A stretch of DNA of 64,000 nucleotides from Alteribacter keqinensis (GTDB lineage Bacteria > Bacillota > Bacilli > Bacillales > Salisediminibacteriaceae), in the NCBI RefSeq assembly GCF_003710255.1, contig NZ_RHIB01000003.1, positions 372,001 through 436,000 of the forward strand. The letters run 5' to 3'. The position numbers and the translations under genes are program-made. How positions within the stretch are numbered: the first letter of the stretch is position 1; every line of letters starts with the position of its first letter. The notes under the pieces were generated by a model. The model worked only from the letters and a program-made list of their open reading frames with translations. It was not told the origin of the DNA and did no database searches. This document shows positions 33,087 to 42,135 of this stretch, piece after piece.

Positions 33087-34226
33087 ATGAAAGCATTTAA
33101 AAAGATAGCAGGTGCGGCGCTGGCCGCAACACTCGTATTGGGAGGTGCCGGCGGTTTTGGAAGCGCACAGGACTCCGGTGAAACAAAGGAGTATCTCGTC
33201 GGCTTTGAGCCCGGGGCAGCGGCAAGTGCCGTGAATGCTTCAAACACAGTGACCGCACTTGGCGGGGACGTGGAGCATGAGTTTGGTTTTGCAGATATCG
33301 TCCATGTTTCTTTACCCGAACAAGCGGTAGCGGGTCTGGAGAATAATCCGAATGTGGCGTTTGTGGAGGAGAACGTGGAGGTTCAGGCGTATGCCCAGGA
33401 TGTGCCGTATGGAATTGAGCATATTGGTGCGCTGGATGTGCAGCAAAATGACGGGAACACAGGTGCCGGTGTAAGTGTGGCGGTGCTTGATACGGGGATT
33501 CAGGATCATGAGGATTTGAATGTGGCCGGCGGTGTGAGCTTTATTGACGGTGAGCCTGAGTACCAGGATGAGAATGGGCACGGGACGCATGTAGCAGGTA
33601 CGATTGCGGCTCTCGACAATGAGGTTGGTGTGCTCGGTGTGAGTCCGGATGTGGACCTGTATGCGGTGAAGGTGCTCGGCGCTGACGGCAGCGGGTCTCA
33701 TGCAGGGATCGTCCAGGGTATTGAATGGGCGGTTGAAAATGACATCGATGTGATCAACATGAGTCTTGGTGCGCCGGTCGGTTCGACGACGCTGGAGCAG
33801 GCGGTCAATTACGCTCACGGTGAAGGTGTGACGGTCGTGGCTGCGGCCGGGAATGAGGGCTCGCTGATTCCAGGATGGAACACGATTGGCTATCCGGCGA
33901 AGTACGATAATGCGATCGCCGTCGGTGCGGTGGACGAGAACAACGACCGCGCGTCCTTCTCCAGTGTGGGGAACGAGCTTGATGTGATGGCCCCGGGTGT
34001 GGCGATTGACAGTACGTACCTGGATAACAGCTATGCAGCGTTGAGCGGTACGTCCATGGCAGCGCCTCACGTGGCCGGTGCGGCGGCGCTCCTGCTGGCG
34101 GCGAACCCGTCGTTGTCCAACGATGATGTGCGTGCCGTGTTAAATGAAACGGCGGTGCCACTCGGTGATCACTTCTATTATGGTAATGGCGTGATTGATG
34201 TGAGAGCGGCGGTGGATGCACAGTAG
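33087..34226 (+). CDS. Secreted subtilisin-family alkaline serine protease
   Basis: 379 residues from the ATG at 33087 (AAGGGAG 9 nt upstream). Signal peptide 1-~27, an inhibitor-type propeptide (~30-100) ending near VEVQAYA, and a mature domain of about 276 residues starting [11 protein letters not shown]. Triad: Asp135 (AVLDTG), His168 (GHGTHVAG), Ser323 (GTSMAAPH). The mature part has very few Lys and many Asp/Glu/Asn, a sign of adaptation to salt. It degrades proteins outside the cell for nutrition. Belongs to the true subtilisin/high-alkaline group. Confidence 0.96.
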   Translation: MKAFKKIAGAALAATLVLGGAGGFGSAQDSGETKEYLVGFEPGAAASAVNASNTVTALGGDVEHEFGFADIVHVSLPEQAVAGLENNPNVAFVEENVEVQAYAQDVPYGIEHIGALDVQQNDGNTGAGVSVAVLDTGIQDHEDLNVAGGVSFIDGEPEYQDENGHGTHVAGTIAALDNEVGVLGVSPDVDLYAVKVLGADGSGSHAGIVQGIEWAVENDIDVINMSLGAPVGSTTLEQAVNYAHGEGVTVVAAAGNEGSLIPGWNTIGYPAKYDNAIAVGAVDENNDRASFSSVGNELDVMAPGVAIDSTYLDNSYAALSGTSMAAPHVAGAAALLLAANPSLSNDDVRAVLNETAVPLGDHFYYGNGVIDVRAAVDAQ

Positions 34227-34848
34227 GTTGGTAGTTTGAATGGAGGATTGTTTGATCGGATGAATGTTCGATCGGCAGTTGTTTGATAGAAGCGTAGTTA
34301 GATAGTAAGAGTTTTGGAGTTCGGAAGGATGTCTGGCTGGTGGATTTTAGAGGGTTTGCTTGCCGGGTAAAGAGTAATAGAAGGCACTGAAAAAGTTGTT
34401 TTGTAATTTTTCAGTAGCCTCTATTATAAGGGAGGAGTCTCGCTGGATGGCGGGGCTTCTTTTTTTGTGTGTGGAGGGGGAGGGCTGGCTGGGAAAAGTG
34501 GTAGATAAATCGGGAAAAGTGGTAGAGATGTGCGTGGTGGGAGGACAGTCCGTGCGAGGTGGACACTTTTGGATCTGCCTCAAGGAAGCGGCTTTGGTGA
34601 AAGAACTACTCAGGCCGAATGGCCAAAAAATCTGGAACGAATCCACCTATATATCTCCTTATGTGATTTGCCCTGTTAAGCCCATTGTGAATGAGTAGGA
34701 TTTGGATATTCATTTTAAACTAGAGGAAGGAATATACAAATTATGTGAAGAAGTTAATTTAAACTAAAGCTGGAAATCCTTCAATAATTGAATTAACGGA
34801 GTAGGTTCTTTTGTAAATCATAAAGTTGATTAATTTTATACAAAAATA
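34227..34848. other. Intergenic region after subtilisin
   Basis: About 620 bases. It contains the terminator at 34433 and a 21-bp direct repeat, GGGAAAAGTGGTAGA twice, at about 34491-34530. Open frames on both strands here have no ribosome site or motif. Confidence 0.5.
34433..34468 (+). terminator. Probable terminator of the subtilisin gene
   Basis: Imperfect stem GAGTCTCGC / GCGGGGCTTC followed by seven T residues, 210 nt after the stop. A weaker hairpin, CTGAAAAA / TTTTTCAG, lies just before it. Confidence 0.5.
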
Positions 34849-35256
34849 ATGATAAGAAAGAGTGATGTGATCGTGAGCACACCTGGAATAAGGATGAAAA
34901 GCCCTGTACCGGTATTCCGTATTTTTGATGAGGAGAAAGCCAAAGAATTTTATTTTTCATTTCTGGAATTCGAATTGGATTGGGAGCACCGGTTTGAGGA
35001 AAACTTTCCTTTGTATATGCAAATTTCCCAAGGCAATTGTATCCTTCACCTTTCTGAACATTTTGGAGATTCAACACCTGGAGCGTCCATTAGAATTGAA
35101 GTGGAAAATGTGAAGATGCTTCATGCAAAGCTTAGCGAAAAGGAATACAAATACGCACGCCCGGGCCTTGAAACTACGGATTGGAATACGCTGGAGGTTA
35201 GAATTGGGGACCCGTTCGGAAATAAAATTGTCTTCTATGAAAATATTCAAAAATAA
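34849..35256 (+). CDS. VOC-superfamily (glyoxalase/bleomycin-resistance) protein
   Basis: 135 residues from the ATG at 34849; starts at 34873 (GTG) or 34894 (ATG, giving MKSPVPVFRIF) are also possible. The fold is recognised from FRIFDEEKAKEFYFSFLEFE, CILHLSEHFGD and RIGDPFGNKIVFYE. It matches the glyoxalase-superfamily subgroup with DPFGN before the last strand. Members inactivate fosfomycin or bleomycin-like drugs or bind ligands; no activity can be assigned. A frameshifted paralogue is at 60939-61276. Confidence 0.8.
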   Translation: MIRKSDVIVSTPGIRMKSPVPVFRIFDEEKAKEFYFSFLEFELDWEHRFEENFPLYMQISQGNCILHLSEHFGDSTPGASIRIEVENVKMLHAKLSEKEYKYARPGLETTDWNTLEVRIGDPFGNKIVFYENIQK

Positions 35257-35365
35257 TATAGCTTTTTAAAGTAAAGGGGAGCAATAGTGAAATAAGCTGT
35301 TGCTCCTGTTGTGGTGCTAATGGATAGGATAATTGAATGTCAAATTTATTGAAAGGGAGTATTAT

Positions 35366-35458
35366 ATGAGTTTTGGGACTTGGGCTGCAATTGCAATTGC
35401 ACTGATGGCAGGCGTGATTGGCGGCATCGCTGGAGCTAATTCAAAGAAAAAGAGATAG
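35366..35458 (+). CDS. Small single-span membrane peptide (30 aa)
   Basis: MSFGTWAAIAIALMAGVIGG then IAGANSKKKR. One hydrophobic helix with a Gly-zipper pattern (GVIGGIAGA) and a Lys-rich end. AAAGGGAG lies 7 nt before the ATG. Such peptides are often missed; function unknown. Confidence 0.6.
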   Translation: MSFGTWAAIAIALMAGVIGGIAGANSKKKR

Positions 35459-35556
35459 CTTTTTTTATTGTAGGGGAGATTCATTTAAGGTGGCATTTCC
35501 TGCAAGTGTGAGCATTGACAGCATATCATTAGAAACTTAGTGAGAGGTAAAAAAAT

Positions 35557-36042
35557 ATGAATATACTTCTTCGAAACGCCGAGGAAAGCGATTACGAGTT
35601 ATTGCTGCCTTTATTCAGGGAGGTTCATGAATTCCACGTTTCCGTCAGGCCGGATTTGTACAAAGAGAATGCAACTCCAGTCGAACAGGAGTTTTTTGAA
35701 AGCCAGTTATTAGATAGTAAACAGCATATTTTTGTGGCTGCAATAAACAATGAAATAGTCGGCGTTGCAGTGACAAAAGAAGAAGAAATAACTGAAAATA
35801 CTTTTGTTAAAGAGAGGAAAGTATTATTTATAAAGAGTGTATGTGTTGCTGAAACACAAAGAAAGAAAGGTGTCGGAAAAAAACTGATTAATTACGTTTT
35901 TGATTTTGGAAGAAGCCTCAAAGTTGACAGTATTGATTTGGGAGTGTCCGAGGAAAATACATCTGCCATTGAATTTTATAAATCAATCGGGATGACAACG
36001 AAGAGTAGAAAAATGGAGATGATATTGAACAAACGGGTATAA
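35557..36042 (+). CDS. GNAT-family N-acetyltransferase
   Basis: 161 residues. Acetyl-CoA site SVCVAETQRKKGVGKKLINY (Q/RxxGxG/A) at about 99-118, and the C-terminal SEENTSAIEFYKSIGM (motif B). Transfers acetyl from acetyl-CoA to an amine; substrate unknown. GAGAGG precedes the ATG. AT-rich like its downstream neighbours. Confidence 0.87.
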   Translation: MNILLRNAEESDYELLLPLFREVHEFHVSVRPDLYKENATPVEQEFFESQLLDSKQHIFVAAINNEIVGVAVTKEEEITENTFVKERKVLFIKSVCVAETQRKKGVGKKLINYVFDFGRSLKVDSIDLGVSEENTSAIEFYKSIGMTTKSRKMEMILNKRV

Positions 36043-36079
36043 ATAGTGGAAAAAGATTAGAATTTACAGTTAAAAGGTA

Positions 36080-36118
36080 CGTCCAATCAAGAGATAATTA
36101 ACAAAGATTAACACAGGA
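36080..36118 (+). pseudogene. 3' tail copy of the small membrane protein gene at 49364
   Basis: CCAATCAAGAGATAATTAAC followed by AAAGATTAACACA corresponds to 49491-49523 (codons for NQEI.NK and stop). No upstream part is present. Confidence 0.55.
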
Positions 36119-36202
36119 AGTTGTCGTTGCTCCTGTGGAGGATAAATAAATCTAGTAAATATATTCTTTAGTAAAATACAGGGATAAATAAGGGGATTGT
36201 TA

Positions 36203-36667
36203 ATGAATATAAGGAATTCAGCTAAAGCTGTCATCATTTCAGGCGATAAGGTTCTGTTAACGAAGAACCGGGATCGTGACGGATATTTTTATCTTTTTCC
36301 CGGTGGCGGACAGGAACATGGCGAAACCCTTCATAAAACCTTAATCAGAGAGTGTATTGAGGAAACTGGGGAGCAGATCGAGATAGGGGAACTGCTTCAT
36401 CTTCGTGAGTATATAGGGAAAAATCATGAGTATGCTTCTGCGGATTTTAACGTTCACCAAGTTGAATATTATTTTGTCTGCAAACTCGTAACCGGAAAAA
36501 ATGATGTTGAACTGCCTGCTAATCCTGACAGCCATCAAGTGGGAGTAGAATGGGTACATATGAAGGACTTACAGGAATATCGTCTATACCCAAAAGAGAT
36601 TAGGAAATATATCGTCATGTATGCCAAGAATGAACAAGCGCCAATTTATTTAGGTGATATAAACTAA
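36203..36667 (+). CDS. Nudix hydrolase
   Basis: 154 residues from the ATG at 36203 (AAGGGGA 6 nt upstream). Full Nudix box: GGGQEHGETLHKTLIRECIE followed by ETGEQI (Gx5Ex7RExxEExG). Hydrolyses nucleoside diphosphates linked to another moiety; B. subtilis relatives include YtkD/MutT-like enzymes. Substrate not assignable. Part of an AT-rich run of small enzymes. Confidence 0.9.
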   Translation: MNIRNSAKAVIISGDKVLLTKNRDRDGYFYLFPGGGQEHGETLHKTLIRECIEETGEQIEIGELLHLREYIGKNHEYASADFNVHQVEYYFVCKLVTGKNDVELPANPDSHQVGVEWVHMKDLQEYRLYPKEIRKYIVMYAKNEQAPIYLGDIN

Positions 36668-36780
36668 AAGGGTAGTCAACTGTCGGAATTTTCAGCACAA
36701 TAATTTACTGCTTCTCTTTCCGGCAAACGGGGAAAACCGCTCAAGAAATAGTATCAGCTATTTGAGGAAGAGGTGTTAAA

Positions 36781-37563
36781 GTGGTTCACTTAAAAACGAT
36801 TTATATACAGCCGGGTAACAAAGACAAAGATTATCCTTTTAATCTTCCTTTAATAAGAAATGTAAAAGAACTACATTTTAATAAGCCAGTAACAATACTT
36901 GTAGGAGATAATGGAACAGGAAAGTCAACTCTCCTGGAAGCTATTGCAACGAATATTGGCAGTATTCTCATTGGCGGTGAAAACATAGAAACGGACACTT
37001 CACTTGACCAGGCAAGAAAATTAGGACAGAAGATGAAACTTACCTGGAAATTAAGGACTAATAAAGGGTTCTTTTTTAGAGCGAATGATTTTATTAACTT
37101 TACTAACCGCATAAAAGAAATTAAAGAAGAATCCACGGAAGCAATAAGGAATATTAGACAAAAGAAACAACACAGTTTAGAAGTATTACCTTATGCAAGA
37201 ACACTTAACGATTTAGAGCATCTTTATGGAGAGGGGTTGGATGTTCGCTCACATGGTGAAAGTTTTTTAGATTTATTTAAAGCGCGGTTTAAGCCGAATG
37301 GTTTATATCTTTTGGATGAGCCTGAAGCCCCCTTATCGCCACTGAAACAACTATCTTTGATTTCACTGATTAATGAAATGGTGAAAGATAATGGACAATT
37401 TATCATTGCCACGCATTCTCCAATATTAATGGCTATACCTGAGGCCGATATTTATTTTATTGAAGATGGAGAAATGAAACCTAAAAAGTATGATGAAATT
37501 GAACATGTGTCCCTCACAAGAGATTTTTTAAACCAGCCCGAACGGTTTCTAAAGCACTTATAG
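36781..37563 (+). CDS. AAA/SMC-like ATPase, single-domain
   Basis: 260 residues, GTG start with GAGGTG 5 nt upstream. Walker A VGDNGTGKST (about 41-50), signature-like RSHGESFLDLF, Walker B GLYLLDEPEAPLSP and an H-loop IIATHSPILMA. These features place it with Rad50/SMC-type ABC ATPases that act alone in many Firmicutes. The C-terminus HVSLTRDFLNQPERFLKHL is typical of this group. Role unknown; sometimes found with defence or tRNA-related effectors. An APH-like kinase gene follows 20 bases later. Confidence 0.82.
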   Translation: MVHLKTIYIQPGNKDKDYPFNLPLIRNVKELHFNKPVTILVGDNGTGKSTLLEAIATNIGSILIGGENIETDTSLDQARKLGQKMKLTWKLRTNKGFFFRANDFINFTNRIKEIKEESTEAIRNIRQKKQHSLEVLPYARTLNDLEHLYGEGLDVRSHGESFLDLFKARFKPNGLYLLDEPEAPLSPLKQLSLISLINEMVKDNGQFIIATHSPILMAIPEADIYFIEDGEMKPKKYDEIEHVSLTRDFLNQPERFLKHL

Positions 37564-37582
37564 AAGTACTTGGAGGTATTTA

Positions 37583-38551
37583 ATGGAGGCTTCGAACTCA
37601 ATTATTGAAGAAACGACTTTAGCAGCATTACTTACTCATTTCTATAACTTACCTGAACCAATAAGGTGTACGTTTATACGAAGAAGTTTCAATGACCACT
37701 ATATTGTTGTTTCTGGTTCTAAACAGTTTATATTGCGAGTGTACATTAATAATAAAAGCTATATAAGTTCTCTCAACGACATTCACTTTGAATTAGAATT
37801 TCTTGAATACTTAAATTCAAAAAAGATACCAGTAATATCACCTATAAAAAACAATAATAATCAAAATCTTTCTCTTCTAAAATTAAATTATAATGAAACT
37901 CGATACTTGGCATTGTTTCCATATGCAAAGGGGAGTCCAATTAACGAAAATCTAGACATAAATCAATCAATAAAACTAGGTGGAATAATAGCAAAACTCC
38001 ATTTATGTTCTAATAATTTTACAAGTCAGTATTCGCGTTATTCACTAGACGTTCGAAGACTTGTAGAGGAACCATTACATACTATCGAGAAGTATACTCG
38101 TCAGTTTGACTTTGGAAAGCTTTCTTTTTTTAGCGTTCGTTCGAAGACACTAATTGACAGTATTAATGATATACCAATGGATGTCGATTCTTATGGAATT
38201 GTTCACGGAGACCCCAATCCGTCAAACTTCTTTTTTAGTAATAAAGACGGTTTCTCTCTATTTGATTTTGACCATAGTGCGTTCGGATATAGGATTCACG
38301 ACTTAGCAGTTATTAGATTAAGTTTTACAAAAAAGGTATATAATTCAGTTTTAAAAGGCTATGAACAAATTAGACCGTTAACTATTGTTGAGAAGGATAG
38401 CATTAAGGTATACTCAGATATTTTATTAATTAAAAAGTATAGTGATATTTATAATATGTTTGAAATAACAGGTGCTGACGAAGAACAAAAGCAACTGGTT
38501 ACGCAAAATGCTTTTAATACATTAAAAGAAATGGCAGGACAATCTTATTGA
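37583..38551 (+). CDS. APH-family (aminoglycoside/homoserine/choline kinase-like) phosphotransferase
   Basis: 322 residues. Catalytic loop YGIVHGDPNPSNFFF and metal site FSLFDFDHSAFGYRIHDLAV (HGDxxxxN...D) are complete. N-terminal ATP-binding lobe: FILRVYIN with Arg in place of the more usual Lys. Family members phosphorylate antibiotics or small alcohols. TTGGAGG precedes the ATG. Noticeably AT-rich, together with the ATPase upstream, which suggests joint acquisition. Confidence 0.82.
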   Translation: MEASNSIIEETTLAALLTHFYNLPEPIRCTFIRRSFNDHYIVVSGSKQFILRVYINNKSYISSLNDIHFELEFLEYLNSKKIPVISPIKNNNNQNLSLLKLNYNETRYLALFPYAKGSPINENLDINQSIKLGGIIAKLHLCSNNFTSQYSRYSLDVRRLVEEPLHTIEKYTRQFDFGKLSFFSVRSKTLIDSINDIPMDVDSYGIVHGDPNPSNFFFSNKDGFSLFDFDHSAFGYRIHDLAVIRLSFTKKVYNSVLKGYEQIRPLTIVEKDSIKVYSDILLIKKYSDIYNMFEITGADEEQKQLVTQNAFNTLKEMAGQSY

Positions 38552-38711
38552 ACAAACAGGAAGCGATAGTTGTAACCATTAGGCAAAGGAGAGACTGATT
38601 TTCTTGATTTTATATTCCGAGCTAAAGTAATGAATCCTGCATAACGGTGCACCAAATGTCGGATGACTGAACAATACTCCTGTTATTCTGGTGATGAAAG
38701 GAGGTCATTAA

Positions 38712-39584
38712 ATGGATTTGCTTAAGGGCATGAATACTGCAATGGAGTATATTGAGGAAAACCTTACGAACGACATTGATTTTAAAGAGGTGGCAAGGCT
38801 GGCTCATTGCTCCGAATATCATTTTAAGCGAATGTTTTCCTTCCTCGCCGGAGTGACGTTATCGGAATATATACGCCGGAGACGGCTCAGTCTGGCAGCA
38901 GCTGAGCTTCAAAACAGCAGCGTAAAAGTAATTGATATTGCAATAAAGTATGGATACAGCTCTGCAGACTCGTTTACGAGAGCGTTTATCCATTTACATG
39001 GTGTTACACCTACAGAAGCAAGAAGCCATGGTCAGTTAGTAAAAGCCTATCCATCCATGACCTTCCAATTATCAGTTAAAGGAGGACATGAAATGAATTA
39101 CCGGATTGAACCAAAAGAAGCTTTTAACATTGTGGGTATTATGAAACGGGTTCCCATTGTTTTTGAAGGGGAAAATCCAGAAATAGCCGCGATGTGGCAA
39201 TCCCTGACGAAGGAAAAAATAGAGCAGTTGCAAAACCTCTCCAACGTTGAGCCAGAAGGAATGATCCAGGCTTCCGCAAACTTCTCTGAAGGGCGTATGG
39301 AAGAAAAGGGAGAGCTGGACCAGTATATAGGAGTGGCGACAAACAAAGAGAATCCTGAACAGTTTGTGAAGCTTGAAGTACCTGCTTTAACCTGGGCGGT
39401 TTTCGAATCAACAGGCCCGTTCCCTGACACACTTCAGGAAACCTGGGGAAGGATTTATGCTGAGTGGTTCCCCTCCTCAAACTATCAAGTAACAAAAGGA
39501 CCTGAACTATTGTTGATCAAAAATAAAGATTTATCTTCACCTTCCGTAAAGTGTGACATTTGGATTCCCGTTCTGAAAAAGTAA
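38712..39584 (+). CDS. AraC-family regulator with GyrI-like ligand domain
   Basis: 290 residues. Two AraC helix-turn-helix motifs at 8-105 ([27 protein letters not shown], then [28 protein letters not shown]), and a GyrI-like domain from about 115 to the end ([20 protein letters not shown] ... [10 protein letters not shown]). The ligand is usually an amphipathic drug-like compound (as for Rob, BmrR). AAAGGAGG is 8 nt before ATG. The truncated gene at position 1 encodes a paralogue. Confidence 0.9.
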   Translation: MDLLKGMNTAMEYIEENLTNDIDFKEVARLAHCSEYHFKRMFSFLAGVTLSEYIRRRRLSLAAAELQNSSVKVIDIAIKYGYSSADSFTRAFIHLHGVTPTEARSHGQLVKAYPSMTFQLSVKGGHEMNYRIEPKEAFNIVGIMKRVPIVFEGENPEIAAMWQSLTKEKIEQLQNLSNVEPEGMIQASANFSEGRMEEKGELDQYIGVATNKENPEQFVKLEVPALTWAVFESTGPFPDTLQETWGRIYAEWFPSSNYQVTKGPELLLIKNKDLSSPSVKCDIWIPVLKK

Positions 39585-39673
39585 GAAGATAACTGAACTT
39601 TTACGGCACATAACTGGGATGAGGGGAATAAATACATTTCACCTGGCGGCGTGCGTTAGTAAAAGAAGCAAAC

Positions 39674-39922
39674 AGTAAAAAGACTGGGACATAAAGAAAG
39701 TGTTTAGCTGAAAATCCGAACAATGCGCTGGCCTAGCGGATGAAATATACGTAGACTCCTGCGGGAGGAAAAGCAAAGGTGAGACCCCGGAGTGCGATAG
39801 CACACGGAGGCTCACCAGCTTCCCGCGGAAAGCGGAGTATATTTCAGGAGCGGTTTTATTGCACAGCATATTAATCGTTCGGGTTTTCGTTTAACTAAAA
39901 CACTTTGGTCCCAGCCTGTTTA
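39674..39922. repeat. Long fold-back (MITE-like) intergenic repeat
   Basis: About 250 bases with imperfect inverted ends: AGACTGGGACATAAAG...AGTGTTTAG at the left and, reversed, AGGCTGGGACCAAAGTGTTTTAG at the right; matching continues inward through GAAATATAC. The centre has CTCCTGCGGGAGG, GGTGAGACCCCG and GAGGCTCACC, which fold into further hairpins. This central pattern occurs widely between genes of Bacillales as known from many genomes. No coding capacity. Confidence 0.8.
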
Positions 39923-40011
39923 ATGTGAGTAATTTATGCGATTTCTAATGTGTTCCGATATTCCCCCACAAGTGATCCGCATCAACACACGCATGGCGGC
40001 ACAAAACAAAC

Positions 40012-40500
40012 CTACCTGTTATCAATCGTCTCCGGATACAAATCATGCTGCACGAGACGCTTCTCGGCAAATGCTTCCCACTTCGTGCCGGGCTTCCCGT
40101 AGTTCACGTAGGGATCGATGGAGATGCCGCCGCGGGGGGTGAATTTGCCCCAGACTTCGATGTAGCGGGGATCCATCAGCTCGACAAGGTCGTTCACGAT
40201 CTTGTTCATGCAGTCTTCGTGGAAGTCGCCGTGGTTGCGGAAGCTGAAGAGGTACAGCTTCAGGGACTTGGACTCGACCATCTTTTTGTCGGGAATGTAG
40301 CTGATGTAGACGGTGGCGAAGTCCGGCTGGCCGGTTTTCGGGCACAGGCTTGTGAACTCCGGACAGTTGAATTTCACAAAATAATCACGGTACTGGTGGA
40401 CGTTCTCGAACGCCTCCAGGACGGACGGATCGTAGTCCATCCGGTATTCGGTTTTATTGCTGCCGAGTTGTTCCACTTCTTTTTCGCGGTCATACTGCAT
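40012..40500 (-). CDS. queF: NADPH-dependent 7-cyano-7-deazaguanine reductase (preQ0 reductase)
   Basis: 162 residues from the ATG at 40500 (AAGGAGG 9 nt upstream), the short unimodular type of Bacillus QueF (165). Catalytic Cys in [14 protein letters not shown], and the QueF motif [20 protein letters not shown] for NADPH. It reduces the nitrile of preQ0 to preQ1, the last step before the tRNA exchange. Overlaps the transporter gene by 11 bases. Last gene of the queC-transporter-queF operon. Confidence 0.96.
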   Translation of the reverse strand: MQYDREKEVEQLGSNKTEYRMDYDPSVLEAFENVHQYRDYFVKFNCPEFTSLCPKTGQPDFATVYISYIPDKKMVESKSLKLYLFSFRNHGDFHEDCMNKIVNDLVELMDPRYIEVWGKFTPRGGISIDPYVNYGKPGTKWEAFAEKRLVQHDLYPETIDNR

Positions 40501-41152
40501 AGCTTTCTTCCTCCTTATTGTTTCCGTTATCGTTTGCATCATCTTTTCTCAGCCATTTCACCATTAAATAGATGAACGGGGTGTCGAGGGCGGCGATCGC
40601 CACCTTCACGAGATACTGCACGCCGATCATGGCAAGAAGCGCGCTTACGGGCATGGTGCCGTAAAAGGCCACGACCACGAAGATCGTCGAGTCGAGAAGC
40701 TGGCTTGCGAAGGTGCTTCCGTTGTTTCTCAGCCACAGGTGTCGGCCGCTCGTCATCTCCTTGAGCTTGTGGAAAAAGTGCACGTCAAACAGCTGGCTCA
40801 CGAAGTACGCGAGGAGCGATGCGGCCACGATTCTCGGAACGGCGCCGAGGATCATTTCAAACTCCGCCTGCATCGGCCAGAAGTTCGCGGCGGGAAGGGC
40901 GATGGCCATGTAGAAAAAGCCGATCATCATCAGGTTGGTGAGCAGTCCGATGATCACCACGCGCTTCGCTGTATTTTTCCCGTACACTTCACTGATCGAA
41001 TCGGTGATCAAAAACGTGAGGGGGTACGTGAGCAGTCCCGCGGTCAAAACGGCGGAGCCGATCGTAAACAGCTTGACGCTGATCACGTTTGAAACGAAAA
41101 GGGCAGTAAAGAAGATCCCGGCGAGCAGGATCAGCTTGTCAGTTTTATTCAA
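40490..41152 (-). CDS. YhhQ/VUT-family queuosine-precursor transporter
   Basis: 220 residues with about six membrane segments. Family features: [18 protein letters not shown]-like start, [18 protein letters not shown] and [17 protein letters not shown]. YhhQ proteins import preQ0/preQ1. TTG start at 41152 with GGTGG 5 nt upstream, overlapping queC by 8 bases; a GTG at 41158 is possible. Location between queC and queF, where queD and queE sit in B. subtilis, suggests this strain can combine synthesis with salvage. Confidence 0.9.
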   Translation of the reverse strand: MNKTDKLILLAGIFFTALFVSNVISVKLFTIGSAVLTAGLLTYPLTFLITDSISEVYGKNTAKRVVIIGLLTNLMMIGFFYMAIALPAANFWPMQAEFEMILGAVPRIVAASLLAYFVSQLFDVHFFHKLKEMTSGRHLWLRNNGSTFASQLLDSTIFVVVAFYGTMPVSALLAMIGVQYLVKVAIAALDTPFIYLMVKWLRKDDANDNGNNKEEESYAV

Positions 41153-41801
41153 CGTGGCCACCGTCCTTTTCCGCCAGGTACTCGCGAAGCCCGCGGGCGC
41201 GGAGCTTGCAGGCCGGACATTCGCCGCAGCCGTCGCCGACGATGCCGTTGTAGCATGTGAGCGTGTTGTAGCGGACAAAGTCGAGGCCGCCCAGGTCATC
41301 GGCGAGCTTCCACGTTTCTTTTTTATCCAAAAACATGAGCGGCGTATGGATCACGAAGTTCTCGTCCATGCTCAGGTTGAGCGTCACGTTCATGGATTTC
41401 ACGAACGAATCCCGGCAGTCCGGGTAGCCGGAGAAGTCCGTTTCACACACACCGGTGATGATATGCTTCGCGTCGATCTGCTTGCCGAAGATGCCGGCCA
41501 TGAGCAGGAATAGGTGGTTCCGTCCGTCCACGAAGGTAGTCGGGTATTTTTCCCCTTCTTCAATCTCAATGTCATCACGGGTGAGGGCGTTGGCCGTAAT
41601 CTGGCCGAGCATGCTTACGTCCATCACGTGATGGGGCACATCGAGCTCGTCGGCGATCTGCTTTGCGTAATCGAGCTCTTTTTTATGGCGCTGGCCGTAG
41701 TCAAAAGACAGGGCAGCGACGTCATCGAAGTTTTTCAGTGCCCAGAGAAGACATGTGGTGCTGTCCTGACCTCCGCTGAACACAACAATCGCTTTTTTCA
41801 A
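41145..41801 (-). CDS. queC: 7-cyano-7-deazaguanine synthase
   Basis: 218 residues. PP-loop ATP pyrophosphatase motif [13 protein letters not shown] (residues 6-18) and C-terminal zinc Cys cluster [14 protein letters not shown]. It converts 7-carboxy-7-deazaguanine and ammonia to preQ0 using ATP. TTG start at 41801 with AGGAG 9 nt upstream, part of a probable preQ1 riboswitch. First gene of the operon. Confidence 0.96.
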   Translation of the reverse strand: MKKAIVVFSGGQDSTTCLLWALKNFDDVAALSFDYGQRHKKELDYAKQIADELDVPHHVMDVSMLGQITANALTRDDIEIEEGEKYPTTFVDGRNHLFLLMAGIFGKQIDAKHIITGVCETDFSGYPDCRDSFVKSMNVTLNLSMDENFVIHTPLMFLDKKETWKLADDLGGLDFVRYNTLTCYNGIVGDGCGECPACKLRARGLREYLAEKDGGHVE

Positions 41802-41810
41802 CTTGGTTCA

Positions 41811-41858
41811 CTCCTAGTTTTGATTTATAGAGCGGAGGATGGTTACGAACTCCGCTAC
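41811..41858 (-). promoter_or_regulatory. Probable preQ1-I riboswitch
   Basis: Minus-strand leader of queC: stem GCGGAG / CTCCGC with the 12-nt loop TTCGTAACCATC, then an A-rich tail ATAAATCAAAAC running into TAGGAG, the ribosome site. Hairpin, loop length with terminal C, A-rich tail and overlap with the Shine-Dalgarno fit preQ1-I. The pseudoknot pairing was not fully matched by eye. Confidence 0.65.
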
Positions 41859-42135
41859 CTTACTACTCTAACAAATCTTTCCGTAAAATGTTAGTGGTAC
41901 TTTATTGGAAGTACGGACATGTATGTGGATGGGCCTATTTGGTGTAAATGTAAAAGTTTTATCACAAAATATGAACTAAATATGAACGAAAGACCCCCGT
42001 CCTTTGACTGGTTATCCGTGACATTTCTAACAAAAAATAAGCGTAAAGTAGCGAAAAAGTTGTCAGACCTTTACGACAATTCTCGCCATTGGTAAGATTG
42101 GAAGCGATTACATAACAAACGGGGGAGTGAGAGAG
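41859..42135. other. Divergent promoter region between queC and the phosphodiesterase gene
   Basis: About 280 bases, AT-rich, no gene. The queC promoter must lie here on the minus strand and the phosphodiesterase promoter on the plus strand; neither has a clear consensus. Confidence 0.4.

Noticed and set aside
33312-34221. Two long frames antisense to subtilisin
   Set aside because: GC-rich shadow frames; the sense protein has a full catalytic triad.
34396-34698. 100-codon frame after subtilisin
   Set aside because: Starts within a hairpin region, has no ribosome site, and reads through direct repeats.
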